From NCBI GenBank assembly GCA_947175035.1, contig CAMWLG010000008.1, forward strand, positions 1 to 64,000: 64,000 nucleotides of DNA, written 5' to 3'. The translations under genes and the position numbers were made by a program. Positions 33,249 through 42,499 of this stretch are shown here, in pieces (positions within the stretch are counted from its first letter, which is position 1; each line of letters begins with the position of its first letter). The stretch is from an uncultured Lachnospiraceae bacterium. Lineage in GTDB: Bacteria > Bacillota > Clostridia > Lachnospirales > Lachnospiraceae. The notes beneath the pieces were generated by a model that saw nothing but the letters and a program-made list of their open reading frames with translations, did not search any database and was not told the origin of the DNA.

Positions 33249-34805
33249 ATGAGTATCTTAAATGTAGAGCATCTTACACATGGTTTCGGGGATCGGGCGA
33301 TTTTCAACGATGTCTCCTTCCGCCTGCTGCCCGGCGAGCACATCGGGTTGGTCGGCGCCAACGGCGAAGGCAAATCAACCTTTATGAATATTATCACCGG
33401 GAAGCTTAGCCCCGACGAGGGCAAGGTGGAATGGGCAAAGCATGTCCGCGTAGGCTATCTGGATCAGCACACGGTGCTGAGCGCTGGGCAAACCATTCGC
33501 CAGGTGCTTGCTTCCGCCTTTGATTTTCTGTATGAAATGGAAGCACAGATGAATGAGATTTGTGACAAAATGGGGGAAGCCACTCCGGAGGAACTGGAGA
33601 CTTACATGGAAGATCTGGGCACCATTCAGGATCTTTTGACCATGCATGATTTTTATATGATTGACGCCAAGGTAGAAGAGGTTGCCAAAGCCCTCGGACT
33701 GCAGGAGATCGGCTTGGACAGGGATGTGACAGAGCTGTCAGGTGGGCAAAGAACCAAGGTTTTGCTGGGAAAGCTCCTTTTGGAGAAACCAGATATCCTC
33801 CTTTTGGACGAGCCCACAAACTATTTGGACGCGGAACATATTGAATGGCTGAAACGGTATCTGAACGAGTACGAGAACGCCTTTATCCTGATCAGCCACG
33901 ATATCCCTTTTTTGAACAGTGTCATCAACCTGATCTACCATATGGATAATCAGGAATTAAACCGCTATGTCGGGGATTATGACAAATTCCAGGAAGTCTA
34001 TGCCATGAAAAAATCCCAGTTGGAAGCTGCCTACAACAGACAGCAGAAAGAGATTGCAGATCTGAAGGACTTTGTGGCACGGAATAAAGCCCGCGTTTCC
34101 ACCCGCAATATGGCAATGTCCCGACAGAAGAAGCTGGACAAAATGGATGTGATCGAGCTGGCGTCTGAGAAGCCCAAACCGGAATTCTATTTTAAAGAAG
34201 CCCGCACCTCGGGACGAATTATCTTCCAGACCACGGATTTGGTGATCGGTTATGAAGAACCTCTTTCCAAACCTATGAACCTGACCATGGAACGGGGCCA
34301 GAAAATCGCCTTGATCGGCGCGAACGGCATCGGTAAAACCACACTTTTAAAAAGCCTGCTGGGTCTGATTCCGTCCCTTCGCGGCACCGTGGAACAGGGC
34401 GATTATCTGGAGCTGGGGTACTTTGAGCAGGAGACCACGGACGGCGGCGACAACAGTTGTATCGAGGCAATCTGGGAGGAATTCCCCGGATTTTCCCAAT
34501 ACGAGGTACGCTCCGCTCTCGCCAAATGCGGACTGACCACCAAACATATCGAGAGTAAGGTGAAGGTGCTAAGCGGCGGCGAGCAGGCGAAGGTACGCTT
34601 ATGCAAGCTGATCAATCGTCCCAGCAATGTGTTGGTCTTGGACGAGCCCACCAACCATCTGGACGTGGATGCCAAGGAAGAATTACAGCGGGCTCTGAAG
34701 GAGTACAAGGGCAGTATCCTCATGGTCTGCCATGAACCGGAATTCTATGAAGGACTGGCGACAGATGTGTGGGATTTGACCAAATGGACCACAAAATTAG
34801 TATAA
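33249..34805 (+). CDS. ABC-F family ATP-binding protein (YkpA/YbiT/EttA-like)
   Basis: Soluble tandem ATPase with two ABC domains and no membrane segment: first Walker A GANGEGKST (about 36-44), signature LSGGQRTKV and DEPTNYLD; second GANGIGKTT, LSGGEQAKV and DEPTNHLD. The inter-domain linker (about 240-300) is rich in lysine and arginine, as in ribosome-binding ABC-F proteins that act at the E site. The C-terminus ends at WDLTKWTTKLV with no long extension, more like YkpA/YbiT than antibiotic-protection types. ATG 33249 (MSILNVEHL) is preferred to the in-frame TTG at 33237, although its ribosome site is weak. Confidence 0.93.
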   Translation: MSILNVEHLTHGFGDRAIFNDVSFRLLPGEHIGLVGANGEGKSTFMNIITGKLSPDEGKVEWAKHVRVGYLDQHTVLSAGQTIRQVLASAFDFLYEMEAQMNEICDKMGEATPEELETYMEDLGTIQDLLTMHDFYMIDAKVEEVAKALGLQEIGLDRDVTELSGGQRTKVLLGKLLLEKPDILLLDEPTNYLDAEHIEWLKRYLNEYENAFILISHDIPFLNSVINLIYHMDNQELNRYVGDYDKFQEVYAMKKSQLEAAYNRQQKEIADLKDFVARNKARVSTRNMAMSRQKKLDKMDVIELASEKPKPEFYFKEARTSGRIIFQTTDLVIGYEEPLSKPMNLTMERGQKIALIGANGIGKTTLLKSLLGLIPSLRGTVEQGDYLELGYFEQETTDGGDNSCIEAIWEEFPGFSQYEVRSALAKCGLTTKHIESKVKVLSGGEQAKVRLCKLINRPSNVLVLDEPTNHLDVDAKEELQRALKEYKGSILMVCHEPEFYEGLATDVWDLTKWTTKLV

Positions 34806-34824
34806 GACAGACATGGAGGTGTCT

Positions 34825-35475
34825 ATGATGGGTGCAGTTGTATTTGATATGGATGGTGTCCTCTTCGACACGGAGAGATTGGGTATGGAAAGCTGGCTTG
34901 CGATTGCTGACAGGCATGGCTTTTCCGATATGGAAACCTTTTATCCTTCATGTATCGGTCGCAACAATGCAGATACCAAGGCTCTGACCTTGGAATTCTA
35001 CGGAGCCGACTTTGATTATGACACCTTCTGCAAGGAGGCTTCCGTCTACTTTCATGCCTTTGTTGCGCAAAACGGACTGCCCGTGAAAGAAGGTGTCCAG
35101 GAGCTTCTTACATTTTTGAAGGAGCAAAAATGGCAAATTGCACTGGCATCCTCCTCCAATTACAAATCCGTGATTGCTCATTTGGAACAGGCGGGACTAA
35201 AAGAATATTTCTCCGCGATCGTCACGGGGGATATGGTGGAACACTCGAAACCGGAACCCGATATTTACTTGATTGCGTGTGAAAAAATCGGGGTGTCACC
35301 CGAGGATGCGTTTGCTATTGAAGATTCCCCCAATGGCATCCGTGCAGCGCACCGCGCTGGGATGAAACCCATTATGGTGCCCGACCTAGTGGCGGCGGAC
35401 GAAGAAATGGAACAGCTTTGCCATAGGATTTTCCCAAGCCTGATAGACGTGAAGGCTTATCTTGAAACAAAATAG
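34825..35475 (+). CDS. HAD-superfamily phosphatase/phosphomutase (beta-PGM-like)
   Basis: A 216 aa HAD subfamily I enzyme. Motif I is FDMDGVLFDTE, with nucleophile Asp and acid Asp two residues later; motif II LASSSNYKS; motif III lysine in EHSKPEPDIYL; motif IV EDSPNGIRAA. The ~65-residue helical cap after motif I places it with beta-phosphoglucomutase and small sugar-phosphate phosphatases. The GGAGGTG site fits ATG 34825 rather than 34813. It is 19 nt after the ABC-F stop and likely co-transcribed. Confidence 0.92.
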   Translation: MMGAVVFDMDGVLFDTERLGMESWLAIADRHGFSDMETFYPSCIGRNNADTKALTLEFYGADFDYDTFCKEASVYFHAFVAQNGLPVKEGVQELLTFLKEQKWQIALASSSNYKSVIAHLEQAGLKEYFSAIVTGDMVEHSKPEPDIYLIACEKIGVSPEDAFAIEDSPNGIRAAHRAGMKPIMVPDLVAADEEMEQLCHRIFPSLIDVKAYLETK

Positions 35476-35689
35476 CTTCAAATGTCAGTTGATCTACTCT
35501 TTTGGCTCCAAAATAATTTATCAACATAAAATCGAAATTGCATTCCTCACTGGTATACTCTGATTCAATATACAGATCAAACAAGCTACAGCCAATGTGA
35601 TCATATATCCGTTGATATTGACTTTTGTATTGAATATGTTCGTGCAAAATTTCTTCTAGAAATTGTATTATTGAATCAATAAATAACAC
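35372..35689 (-). other. Unrecognised short ORF, possible gene remnant
   Basis: The 226-nt gap after the HAD gene is markedly A/T-rich compared with its neighbours and contains a minus-strand ORF whose first ~80 residues look protein-like (FLEEILHEHIQYKSQYQRIYD, NFDFMLINYFGAKRVDQLTF). It begins with GTG and has no ribosome site. The frame then runs antisense into the HAD gene without stopping, giving a basic, proline-rich end that is surely not native. This fits a truncated remnant that lost its own 3' end, but a random ORF cannot be excluded. Confidence 0.25.
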
Positions 35690-35701
35690 ATAAGGGCAGC
35701 T

Positions 35702-37132
35702 TTATTGTGATTGCTGATTTTCCGCTGTCTGTTCCCGCCGTCCGCGCAAAATAGCAGCATTCTCTTCCACTACGCGTTTGGTCAGGGGATAAAATTTCTG
35801 CATGATAAAAAATACAATCAGATAGCAGACGCCCGGCACCAGCGTTGCGACGGCATAGACACGGTCAGCCACCTCCGCCGTCTGCGCGGGAGCGTCGGAC
35901 ACATATCCGATGGCAGTGAGGGCAAAGCCGCCCACACCGCCCGCCAAAGCCTGCCCCAATTTTCGAGCAAAGGAATAAATCGCGTACACTGTACCGTCTT
36001 CCCGCTTGCCGGTGACGACCTCCTGATGATCAATAATATCTGTGATAAAAGCCCAGATAATCATATTAAAAATCCCCACACCCAAAGTCGCAAGGAAAAA
36101 CAACACCATAAACAATACAATACTTTTCACATGCAGGAAAAATGTCAAGAGATACACTGCCCCGGCCAGCAGCATTCCCACTGCCCCGGCCTCCTTCTTT
36201 CCGAATTTCCCTACAATCTTAGACACAAAAGGCGCCAGACATAATATGCCTCCCACACTGACAAAGTTCAAAATGGAGATGGCTTTGGCATTGCGGAAAT
36301 AATCCAAAAAAAGATAATTGTTCATGGCCTGCCCGATCAACGTGGCAAGAAGCAGCACCAGCGCCGCTAATACCAGTGCCATCAAAGGTCTGTTGCGAAA
36401 AAGGCTCTTGACCAGCTCCCCCGCGGATCCTTTTTGCTCCTTCTTTTTAGGCTCAAACGAGACTCGCTCCCTACAGAGAAAATAACACAGCAGATAACAA
36501 ATCATTGCACAGATGCCAAAAATAACGGCTATCACTGTGAGTCGCACAGGATAGACAATCTGATTGCCTGCCTCGTCCTCGCCATAGACAAAAAGAGGTA
36601 CCAAAGTACCAATGATAAGGCTTGCCAGACTGGCACCCACACTGCGGAAGGTAGACAGTGAAGCCCGCTCCCCCGCGTCCGCACTGATGACAGATGCCAT
36701 GGAACCATAGGGAATGTTGATCGCCGTGTAACAAAAGCTCCCCCACAACAGATAAGTAATCACCACATAGGTCATTTTCACACCATGGGGCCAGTCCTGT
36801 ACAAAATACAGATACATGATGGTGCTCGCCACCGCCACCGGCACACACATCCGGCGTATCCATGGACGAAAACGCCCATTTTTGGACGGACGCATATTGT
36901 CTACAATACGGCCCATGGTCACATCCGTAAAAGCATCCACCACCCTCGCCGCCAGAAACAGTGTTCCCACCGCCGCGCCGCTGATACCCAATACTTTCGT
37001 ATAAAAGACCATCAGATACGTGCTGGCAAAAATAAAACTGAAATCATTGCCAAAATCTCCAAACATATATCCGATTTTGTCCCAAATGCCAAAGGGGCGC
37101 TCTTCCCCCTGTTTCACGGTATTCTCCTGCAT
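35702..37132 (-). CDS. GPH-family glycoside/sugar:cation symporter (MFS)
   Basis: A 476 aa, 12-helix carrier of the melibiose-permease (GPH) type. The N-terminus GIWDKIGYMFGDFGNDFSFIF and the first cytoplasmic loop DAFTDVTMGRIVDNMRPSKNGRFRPWI match the family, including the helix-II/IV aspartates that bind Na+ or H+. Family substrates are glycosides, pentosides and hexuronides; which one cannot be told. ATG 37132 is preceded by GGGGAAAG, so I prefer it to the upstream ATG at 37156. It ends with a polar C-terminal tail. No glycosidase is adjacent. Confidence 0.9.
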   Translation of the reverse strand: MQENTVKQGEERPFGIWDKIGYMFGDFGNDFSFIFASTYLMVFYTKVLGISGAAVGTLFLAARVVDAFTDVTMGRIVDNMRPSKNGRFRPWIRRMCVPVAVASTIMYLYFVQDWPHGVKMTYVVITYLLWGSFCYTAINIPYGSMASVISADAGERASLSTFRSVGASLASLIIGTLVPLFVYGEDEAGNQIVYPVRLTVIAVIFGICAMICYLLCYFLCRERVSFEPKKKEQKGSAGELVKSLFRNRPLMALVLAALVLLLATLIGQAMNNYLFLDYFRNAKAISILNFVSVGGILCLAPFVSKIVGKFGKKEAGAVGMLLAGAVYLLTFFLHVKSIVLFMVLFFLATLGVGIFNMIIWAFITDIIDHQEVVTGKREDGTVYAIYSFARKLGQALAGGVGGFALTAIGYVSDAPAQTAEVADRVYAVATLVPGVCYLIVFFIMQKFYPLTKRVVEENAAILRGRREQTAENQQSQ

Positions 37133-37233
37133 ACTTTCCCCATTTCCGTGCGACAAGCACTTAGATTTGTTACGAATCTTTTTTAGGTTGTCCTTAAAAA
37201 TGGGAATTTATGCGAATCATTCTGAATAGTTAA

Positions 37234-37821
37234 CTACTTTCCCAGCCTGCCAATCCTCGGGAACAGCTTTGAAAGCACCAGATAAATCAGACCTCCCAGC
37301 ATACCGCCTGCAAAGTTCAATATCACATCGTCAACATCCACGGTCCTGCCGATAAACAATTGGACAAATTCAATACAAACCGGAAGCGCCAGAGACATAA
37401 ACGCCAAATGTAAAAAGGATTGATATTTCTTCCACAGAAGAGGCAGCCCCAGGCCCCAAGGCAGGAACATCACGATATTTCCCACAATATTGATCATGAT
37501 TCCTCTCCAGCCGGGGGAGTATTTGATAAATGCCCGAATGGTGTGAAAAGGAACAAAATTAATCCCTACTCCGCTTTGCAGCCGTTCTTTTGCTTGGCGG
37601 AAAAAACTTTTCTGCTGCCAAATATTGATTCCGTTTTCAAACGTCAATGCCAACAATCCGATCATGAACAGCACGAATAGAGCAAGGATGATCTCTCTTG
37701 CCCTATTCTTATCGCCTGTTTTTTGATCCAGCCATGACACCCTCCCCACGCTATAGAGGGGCAGGAAACATAGCATAATCCACACTAACTTTGCGACTCC
37801 GCTTGACACTGTCGTCGTCAT
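37234..37821 (-). CDS. VanZ-family membrane protein
   Basis: A 195 aa protein with four to five helices. INFVPFHTIRAF, the NIVGNIVMFLPWGLGLPLLW segment and the pair CIEFVQLFIGRTVDVDDVILNFAGG are the VanZ signature. VanZ of enterococci gives low-level teicoplanin resistance, but most homologues have unknown roles at the envelope. The start used is ATG 37821, which overlaps the TrmL stop as ATGA. Last gene of the operon that begins at VanW or its upstream small ORF. Confidence 0.9.
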   Translation of the reverse strand: MTTTVSSGVAKLVWIMLCFLPLYSVGRVSWLDQKTGDKNRAREIILALFVLFMIGLLALTFENGINIWQQKSFFRQAKERLQSGVGINFVPFHTIRAFIKYSPGWRGIMINIVGNIVMFLPWGLGLPLLWKKYQSFLHLAFMSLALPVCIEFVQLFIGRTVDVDDVILNFAGGMLGGLIYLVLSKLFPRIGRLGK

Positions 37822-38330
37822 GTCGGTTCTTCCCCCCAATGTAATCGGTGAAGCTCCCCCTCACGCTGCATACTGCCAAATTCGTTCTGTCTGAGCGCCT
37901 CATAGAGCACAATCGCCACGGCATTAGACAAATTCAGGGAACGGATCTCAGGCAGCATGGGGATGCGAATACAATCCTCTTCATGTTCCACCAGAATCTC
38001 CTCCGGAATCCCCGCGCTCTCCTTGCCAAACATAATAAAATCATCCGGGCCAAACTTTACCTCGGAATAAACACGTTTCGCCTTGGTGGTTGCCATCCAC
38101 AACCGGGCTCCCCCATGACTCTTAAAGGTTTCTTGAAATTCCGCAAAATTCACATAACGGGACACATCCAGCTTCTCCCAATAATCCATGCCCGCCCGCT
38201 TAATCTCCTTCTCATTCAGCCGAAATCCCAAAGGCTCAATGAGATGGAGAGACGTTCCCGTCGCCACACAGGTTCGCCCGATATTACCGGTATTCGCCGG
38301 AATCTCCGGCTGATGTAATACAATATGCAT
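37818..38330 (-). CDS. trmL: tRNA (cytidine(34)-2'-O)-methyltransferase TrmL
   Basis: A 170 aa SPOUT methyltransferase. PEIPANTGNIGRTC at the N-terminus and the knot region (FMIFGKESAGIPEEIL, IPMLPEIRSLNLSNAVAIVLYEALRQ) identify TrmL, which methylates the wobble ribose of certain leucine tRNAs using SAM. Length and start are standard. It is 1 nt from the aminotransferase gene upstream and overlaps VanZ downstream by 4 nt. Confidence 0.95.
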   Translation of the reverse strand: MHIVLHQPEIPANTGNIGRTCVATGTSLHLIEPLGFRLNEKEIKRAGMDYWEKLDVSRYVNFAEFQETFKSHGGARLWMATTKAKRVYSEVKFGPDDFIMFGKESAGIPEEILVEHEEDCIRIPMLPEIRSLNLSNAVAIVLYEALRQNEFGSMQREGELHRLHWGEEPT

Positions 38331-38331
38331 A

Positions 38332-39501
38332 TCACTTCTCCGCTCGGAGCTTCTTCACAAACCGCTCCAATCTTCCAATGGCAACCTTCAGATTCTCCAA
38401 AGAATATGCATAAGAAATCCTTAAATATCCTTCACCGCAATCACCGAAGGCTGTACCCGGCACCACTGCCACCTTCTCCTCCTCCAAGAATCTTGTGGCA
38501 AACTCCTCACTGGTCATGCCAAACTCCTTGATACAGGGAAATACATAGAACGCTCCATAGGGCTCAAAACATTCCAACCCCATCTCCCTAAATGCATTCA
38601 TCAAATACCTTCTGCGCTGATTGTAGGCAAGACGCATCTCCTCGATATCTCCGTCACCGTTTTTCAGGGCCTCCACAGCCGCATATTGACTGGTGGTGGG
38701 AGCACACATGATCGCAAATTGATGGATCTTCGTCATCTGTGCAATCACTTCTGCAGGCCCACAGGCATAGCCCAATCTCCACCCTGTCATGGCATAAGCC
38801 TTGGAAAATCCATTGATGACAATCGTTCTCTCCTGCATGCCGGGGAGACTTGCAATGGACACATGCTTTTCCTTATAGGACAATTCCGCATAAATCTCAT
38901 CAGACATGACAAATATGTCATGTTTTATGATCACTTCGGCGATCGCTTCCAAATCCTTCCGTTCCATAATCGCGCCGGTAGGATTGTTGGGAAAGGGCAG
39001 AATCAATATCTTGGTCTTATCCGTGATAGCCTCCTCAAGCTCGGCGGCGGTAAGGCGAAAATCATTCTCCTCCTTCAGATTGATGATCACGGGTTTTGCC
39101 CCCGCAAGAATCGCACAGGGCTCGTAGGACACATAGCTGGGTTGAGGAATCAACACTTCTTCCCCGGGATTGATCATTGCGCGAAGCCCGATATCAATCG
39201 CCTCAGAACCTCCCACGGTGATCAACACCTCTTTTGCCCAATCATACCCGATATCATATTTGCGCTTCATATAATTGCAAATCTCCTGACGCAGCTCCTT
39301 CAAACCCGCGTTAGAAGTATAAAAAGTGCGCCCTTTCTCCAAAGAATAGATTCCTTCGTCCCGGATATGCCAAGGGGTATCAAAGTCCGGTTCACCCACA
39401 CCCAGGGAAATCGCGTCTTTCATCTCACTCACAATATCAAAAAACTTCCTGATGCCCGAAGGCTTAATCTCAACTATTTTGTCTGCTAATGGGTTTCTCA
39501 T
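38332..39501 (-). CDS. PLP-dependent class I/II aminotransferase
   Basis: A 389 aa fold type I aminotransferase. The PLP lysine is in NGFSKAYAMTGWRLGYACGP; the phosphate and ring contacts are visible in VGGSEAIDIGL, PNNPTGA and SDEIYAELSY; the substrate Arg lies in YLRISYAYS. The substrate may be aspartate, alanine or aromatic amino acids and is not resolved. Its ATG overlaps the Lrp stop by 4 nt, and this Lrp-aminotransferase pair suggests the regulator senses the same amino acid. Confidence 0.93.
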   Translation of the reverse strand: MRNPLADKIVEIKPSGIRKFFDIVSEMKDAISLGVGEPDFDTPWHIRDEGIYSLEKGRTFYTSNAGLKELRQEICNYMKRKYDIGYDWAKEVLITVGGSEAIDIGLRAMINPGEEVLIPQPSYVSYEPCAILAGAKPVIINLKEENDFRLTAAELEEAITDKTKILILPFPNNPTGAIMERKDLEAIAEVIIKHDIFVMSDEIYAELSYKEKHVSIASLPGMQERTIVINGFSKAYAMTGWRLGYACGPAEVIAQMTKIHQFAIMCAPTTSQYAAVEALKNGDGDIEEMRLAYNQRRRYLMNAFREMGLECFEPYGAFYVFPCIKEFGMTSEEFATRFLEEEKVAVVPGTAFGDCGEGYLRISYAYSLENLKVAIGRLERFVKKLRAEK

Positions 39502-39980
39502 GGCGTAATCATCTCTCTTTCATCTTCCGGCTTCTGCATGAAAATCGTGCCGTGGTCTTTGTATTTTTTCAAAATAAAATGTGTAGCGGTGGAAAGCACG
39601 GGCTCCAAGGGGGCAAGCTTATCGGAGACAAAGGAAGAAACCTCTCTCAAAGTCTTTCCCTCCAAGATCACCATCAAATCAAATCCGCCGGAAATCAGAT
39701 ATACGCTTCGCACCTCGGGATACTTATAAATGCGCTCCGCCACATTGTCAAAGCCCTGTCCCCGCTGGGGAGTCACACGAACCTCGATCAACGCGGTCAC
39801 TTTATCCAGTGAAGTTTTCTCCCAGTTGATCAATGTGTGATAACCACAGATAACTCCCTCGTCCTGCAGGGCCTGCATCTCATTCACCACGTCGATCTCC
39901 TGTACTCCCAGGATCACCGCCAATTCCTTCAAATCAATACGACTGTTTTTCTCAATAATTGCTAATAATTCTTCTCTCAT
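39498..39980 (-). CDS. Lrp/AsnC-family transcriptional regulator
   Basis: A 160 aa protein with an N-terminal winged helix (IDLKELAVILGVQEIDVVNEMQALQDEGVI) and a C-terminal RAM-type amino-acid-binding domain (ALIEVRVTPQRGQGFDNVAERI; YLISGGFDLMVILEG). Such proteins bind DNA as octamers and respond to amino acids. It is translationally coupled to the aminotransferase downstream, its likely target or partner. Confidence 0.93.
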   Translation of the reverse strand: MREELLAIIEKNSRIDLKELAVILGVQEIDVVNEMQALQDEGVICGYHTLINWEKTSLDKVTALIEVRVTPQRGQGFDNVAERIYKYPEVRSVYLISGGFDLMVILEGKTLREVSSFVSDKLAPLEPVLSTATHFILKKYKDHGTIFMQKPEDEREMITP

Positions 39981-39982
39981 TT

Positions 39983-40960
39983 TTATTCTCCATTTCTATA
40001 ATAAATACTATCCTCATGGGGGCGGTCCAGATAGCGCACCTCCCCATCATTGAGAATCAACCTGTCATTGCTGTCTGTGATTTTACCCACGACTACCGCA
40101 GGAATTCCCTCTTGCTCCAGCGCGCCCACCAATTTGTCGCCATCCTTACATGTCATCAAAAGACACCCTCCTGACAAAAGCTCATATGGGTTGATATCAC
40201 AGTGATTACAGATTTCCACTGTCTCCTGCCTTATGGGCAGCTTCTTCAAATCTATGGTCAGTCCAACGCCTGCTCCCTCTGCCAGCTCCCAAAGGGCGGC
40301 CAATATCCCTCCCTCGGAAACATTGTGCATCGCGCACACGTTGGACTTCAAGGCGACTGCTGCCTCCGGTATTGTGGATAGATAATGGTCAAAGCCTGCT
40401 GCCGATTCGATAAACCATGCGGGGTAGCGCGTCAGAAGGCTTTCCTTGTAACGACTCGCCAGAATCGCCGTGCCCTCCAACCCTATCCATTTGCTCACCA
40501 CAATCTCCTGCTCAGGCGCCGCCGCTTTGACAGTATGGTACGAGACTCTCTCCACTGCCCTGCCGTATGCCGTCACTGTCACCAAAGCTTCCTTCACCGC
40601 CGCGGTGACGCTTCCCTGAGCCTGGGCAATCTGTATCCGCTGTTCCCCACAAAAATGCTCCGCCTCCACCATGGCTCCCTTTAAGACATCCTCCTCCTCA
40701 TCCAAGGGCAACAGAAAAGTCAAGGCAACCGCCACGATTTCGGCATCCCTTGCCGCCATAATATTCACACATCTCTGCAAAATGGGAGTCACAGGCAAAG
40801 TTCCCTCCTGTGAACAGGAAACCATGACACCATTTTCAAATGAAAAAATGGCGCAGTCTTCCCCCAGACCTGCGCCACTGATAATTTCCTCTCGTTTTGT
40901 TTTTATCTGTTGTAATATCGAACGCTGATACACATTCTCTGATACTTTACCTTTTTTCAT
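39983..40960 (-). CDS. AIR synthase-related (PurM/HypE-fold) protein
   Basis: A 325 aa protein of the PurM/HypE/SelD fold: GAGLGEDCAIFSF and MAARDAEIVAVALTFLLP stand for the ATP-binding N-terminal domain, and VCAMHNVSEGGILAALWELAEGAGVGLTIDL plus NPYELLSGGCLLMTC for the C-terminal domain. It lacks the C-terminal PRIC tail that HypE carbamoylates, and no hydrogenase genes are nearby, so it is not a conventional HypE. ATG 40960, 8 nt after AAGGTGG, is preferred to 40978. It precedes the Lrp-aminotransferase pair by 2 nt; a role in the same amino-acid pathway is a guess. Confidence 0.8.
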   Translation of the reverse strand: MKKGKVSENVYQRSILQQIKTKREEIISGAGLGEDCAIFSFENGVMVSCSQEGTLPVTPILQRCVNIMAARDAEIVAVALTFLLPLDEEEDVLKGAMVEAEHFCGEQRIQIAQAQGSVTAAVKEALVTVTAYGRAVERVSYHTVKAAAPEQEIVVSKWIGLEGTAILASRYKESLLTRYPAWFIESAAGFDHYLSTIPEAAVALKSNVCAMHNVSEGGILAALWELAEGAGVGLTIDLKKLPIRQETVEICNHCDINPYELLSGGCLLMTCKDGDKLVGALEQEGIPAVVVGKITDSNDRLILNDGEVRYLDRPHEDSIYYRNGE

Positions 40961-40986
40961 GAATATTTCCACCTTCATGAAGATCT

Positions 40987-42450
40987 TTATTCCTCCGGTG
41001 CTGGTGCAGGCGCGGTAAGCATGGCAATCACATTTTTCACATGGTCGATACTGCCGGTTCCAATGGCCGCCATAATCTCGTTATAGGCATTGGGGTCTGC
41101 GGTGGCAGTTCCGACGGTTGCACTTCTGGGTGACATTTTATAGCTGCTGCTGTTGATCTTCTCACGACTCACCTCAACGCCATCCTCCGTGACAATCTTC
41201 CATAGCTGCGCCTTATAACCTGTATGGGCGCTCTCTGTGACAATGCTTCCAAGGGGTCTGGAAGCGTCCGCATAAATCGCGTCTGTCTGCGGATTGATCA
41301 CCTCCAACACCTCGCTCTCATACTTTACCTCACGATTGGCATTGCGGGTCTCTTTGCCATAAATATTAAATGTGATTTTCTTATCTTTTACAAATCCCTC
41401 TATGTAAATCGGATAATCCAGATTATTCACAAATCTAAAATCTTTGCCTGCGCTCTCGGCAATGGCGGCATCTGCGGAAGGATCCACATAGGCTACAATC
41501 ATAGAATGATTATGCCGCTCCGTCACCTCCAACTCTGACTTGAGCACCGCATTATATAATGTGGTGGATACCTGACAGATTCCGCCTCCCAGACTGTCTA
41601 CAACCTTGCCATTTAAATAAGAACCCGCCATATAGTAACCATTTGCTTCGCTAAAAGGTGATACCACCTCATAGGTGGAGAATTCTTCGCCGGGATACAG
41701 GGTAGTGCCGTTGATCAAATGACACCCATTTTCCACATTGGCGCTTCTGGAGGCACCGGATGTGCGGTAAGAAGTAGTAAAACCTCCCAACAAGTCTGTC
41801 ACATTCGCCAGTTCCTCAGCGCTTCCCAGCGGCTCATCCACAGTAATCTCCAAAGGGATACGACAAGGCTGATGATCCCAATCCCCTGTCAAATAATCAT
41901 AAATCTTGTCAATAGAGGCCTCAATGTCCAGTATAGCGCCTTCCACACCCTCTACTACCTCAAACTGCCCCTCCTCATTTCTGCTCAAAGAGACATTAAC
42001 CGCCTTCTTGTCATATTTGACACATTTTTCAGCTAACACCGTGTCAATGGTAGCCACATCAAAATCAAGCTCTATGGGAAAAATATAATTCTCATGCAAT
42101 AAATTTTCCAAGATTTTATAACGCTCAATAATATTTCCCTTCCTGCCAAGCTGCACCGCCTCCTCGGGCAGCTCCGTGTTGACCCATGTCATTCCCAGAT
42201 CTCCGGCTGTGATCAACACCTCCCGACCCCCGGCGACCTCCAAAGTAATCTCTGTAGATTTCAGATTCTCCACATAGAACTCCACCGCCGCTCTGGCCTC
42301 CGTCACTGTCTTGCCGGACAGATCAATCTCCCTTGCATAAACACCCTGATTGATCGTATCTGTCCCCGCCGCCTGTACCTCTACACTGAAAGTGAGCACC
42401 AACGCTATTCCAATCAACACGGTTTTTCCCATTTTCCAGAATTTCTTCAT
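40987..42450 (-). CDS. VanW-family protein with PG-binding_4 domains
   Basis: A 487 aa secreted or anchored cell-wall protein: signal helix MGKTVLIGIALVLTFSVEVQAAG, two peptidoglycan-binding_4-like repeats (about 30-200), then the VanW domain (LINGTTLYPGEEFSTYEVVSPF, GGGICQVSTTLYNAVLKSELEVTERHNH). The fairly Pro/Ala-rich C-terminus ends APAPAPEE. Biochemical function of VanW is unknown; it is probably linked to peptidoglycan. The track starts at 42510, but AAGGAGG before ATG 42450 and the signal peptide there fix the start. Confidence 0.9.
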   Translation of the reverse strand: MKKFWKMGKTVLIGIALVLTFSVEVQAAGTDTINQGVYAREIDLSGKTVTEARAAVEFYVENLKSTEITLEVAGGREVLITAGDLGMTWVNTELPEEAVQLGRKGNIIERYKILENLLHENYIFPIELDFDVATIDTVLAEKCVKYDKKAVNVSLSRNEEGQFEVVEGVEGAILDIEASIDKIYDYLTGDWDHQPCRIPLEITVDEPLGSAEELANVTDLLGGFTTSYRTSGASRSANVENGCHLINGTTLYPGEEFSTYEVVSPFSEANGYYMAGSYLNGKVVDSLGGGICQVSTTLYNAVLKSELEVTERHNHSMIVAYVDPSADAAIAESAGKDFRFVNNLDYPIYIEGFVKDKKITFNIYGKETRNANREVKYESEVLEVINPQTDAIYADASRPLGSIVTESAHTGYKAQLWKIVTEDGVEVSREKINSSSYKMSPRSATVGTATADPNAYNEIMAAIGTGSIDHVKNVIAMLTAPAPAPEE

Positions 42451-42499
42451 AGCCAACACCTCCTTGTGCCAAATCGAATAATCTCTAAATTGAATTGAA

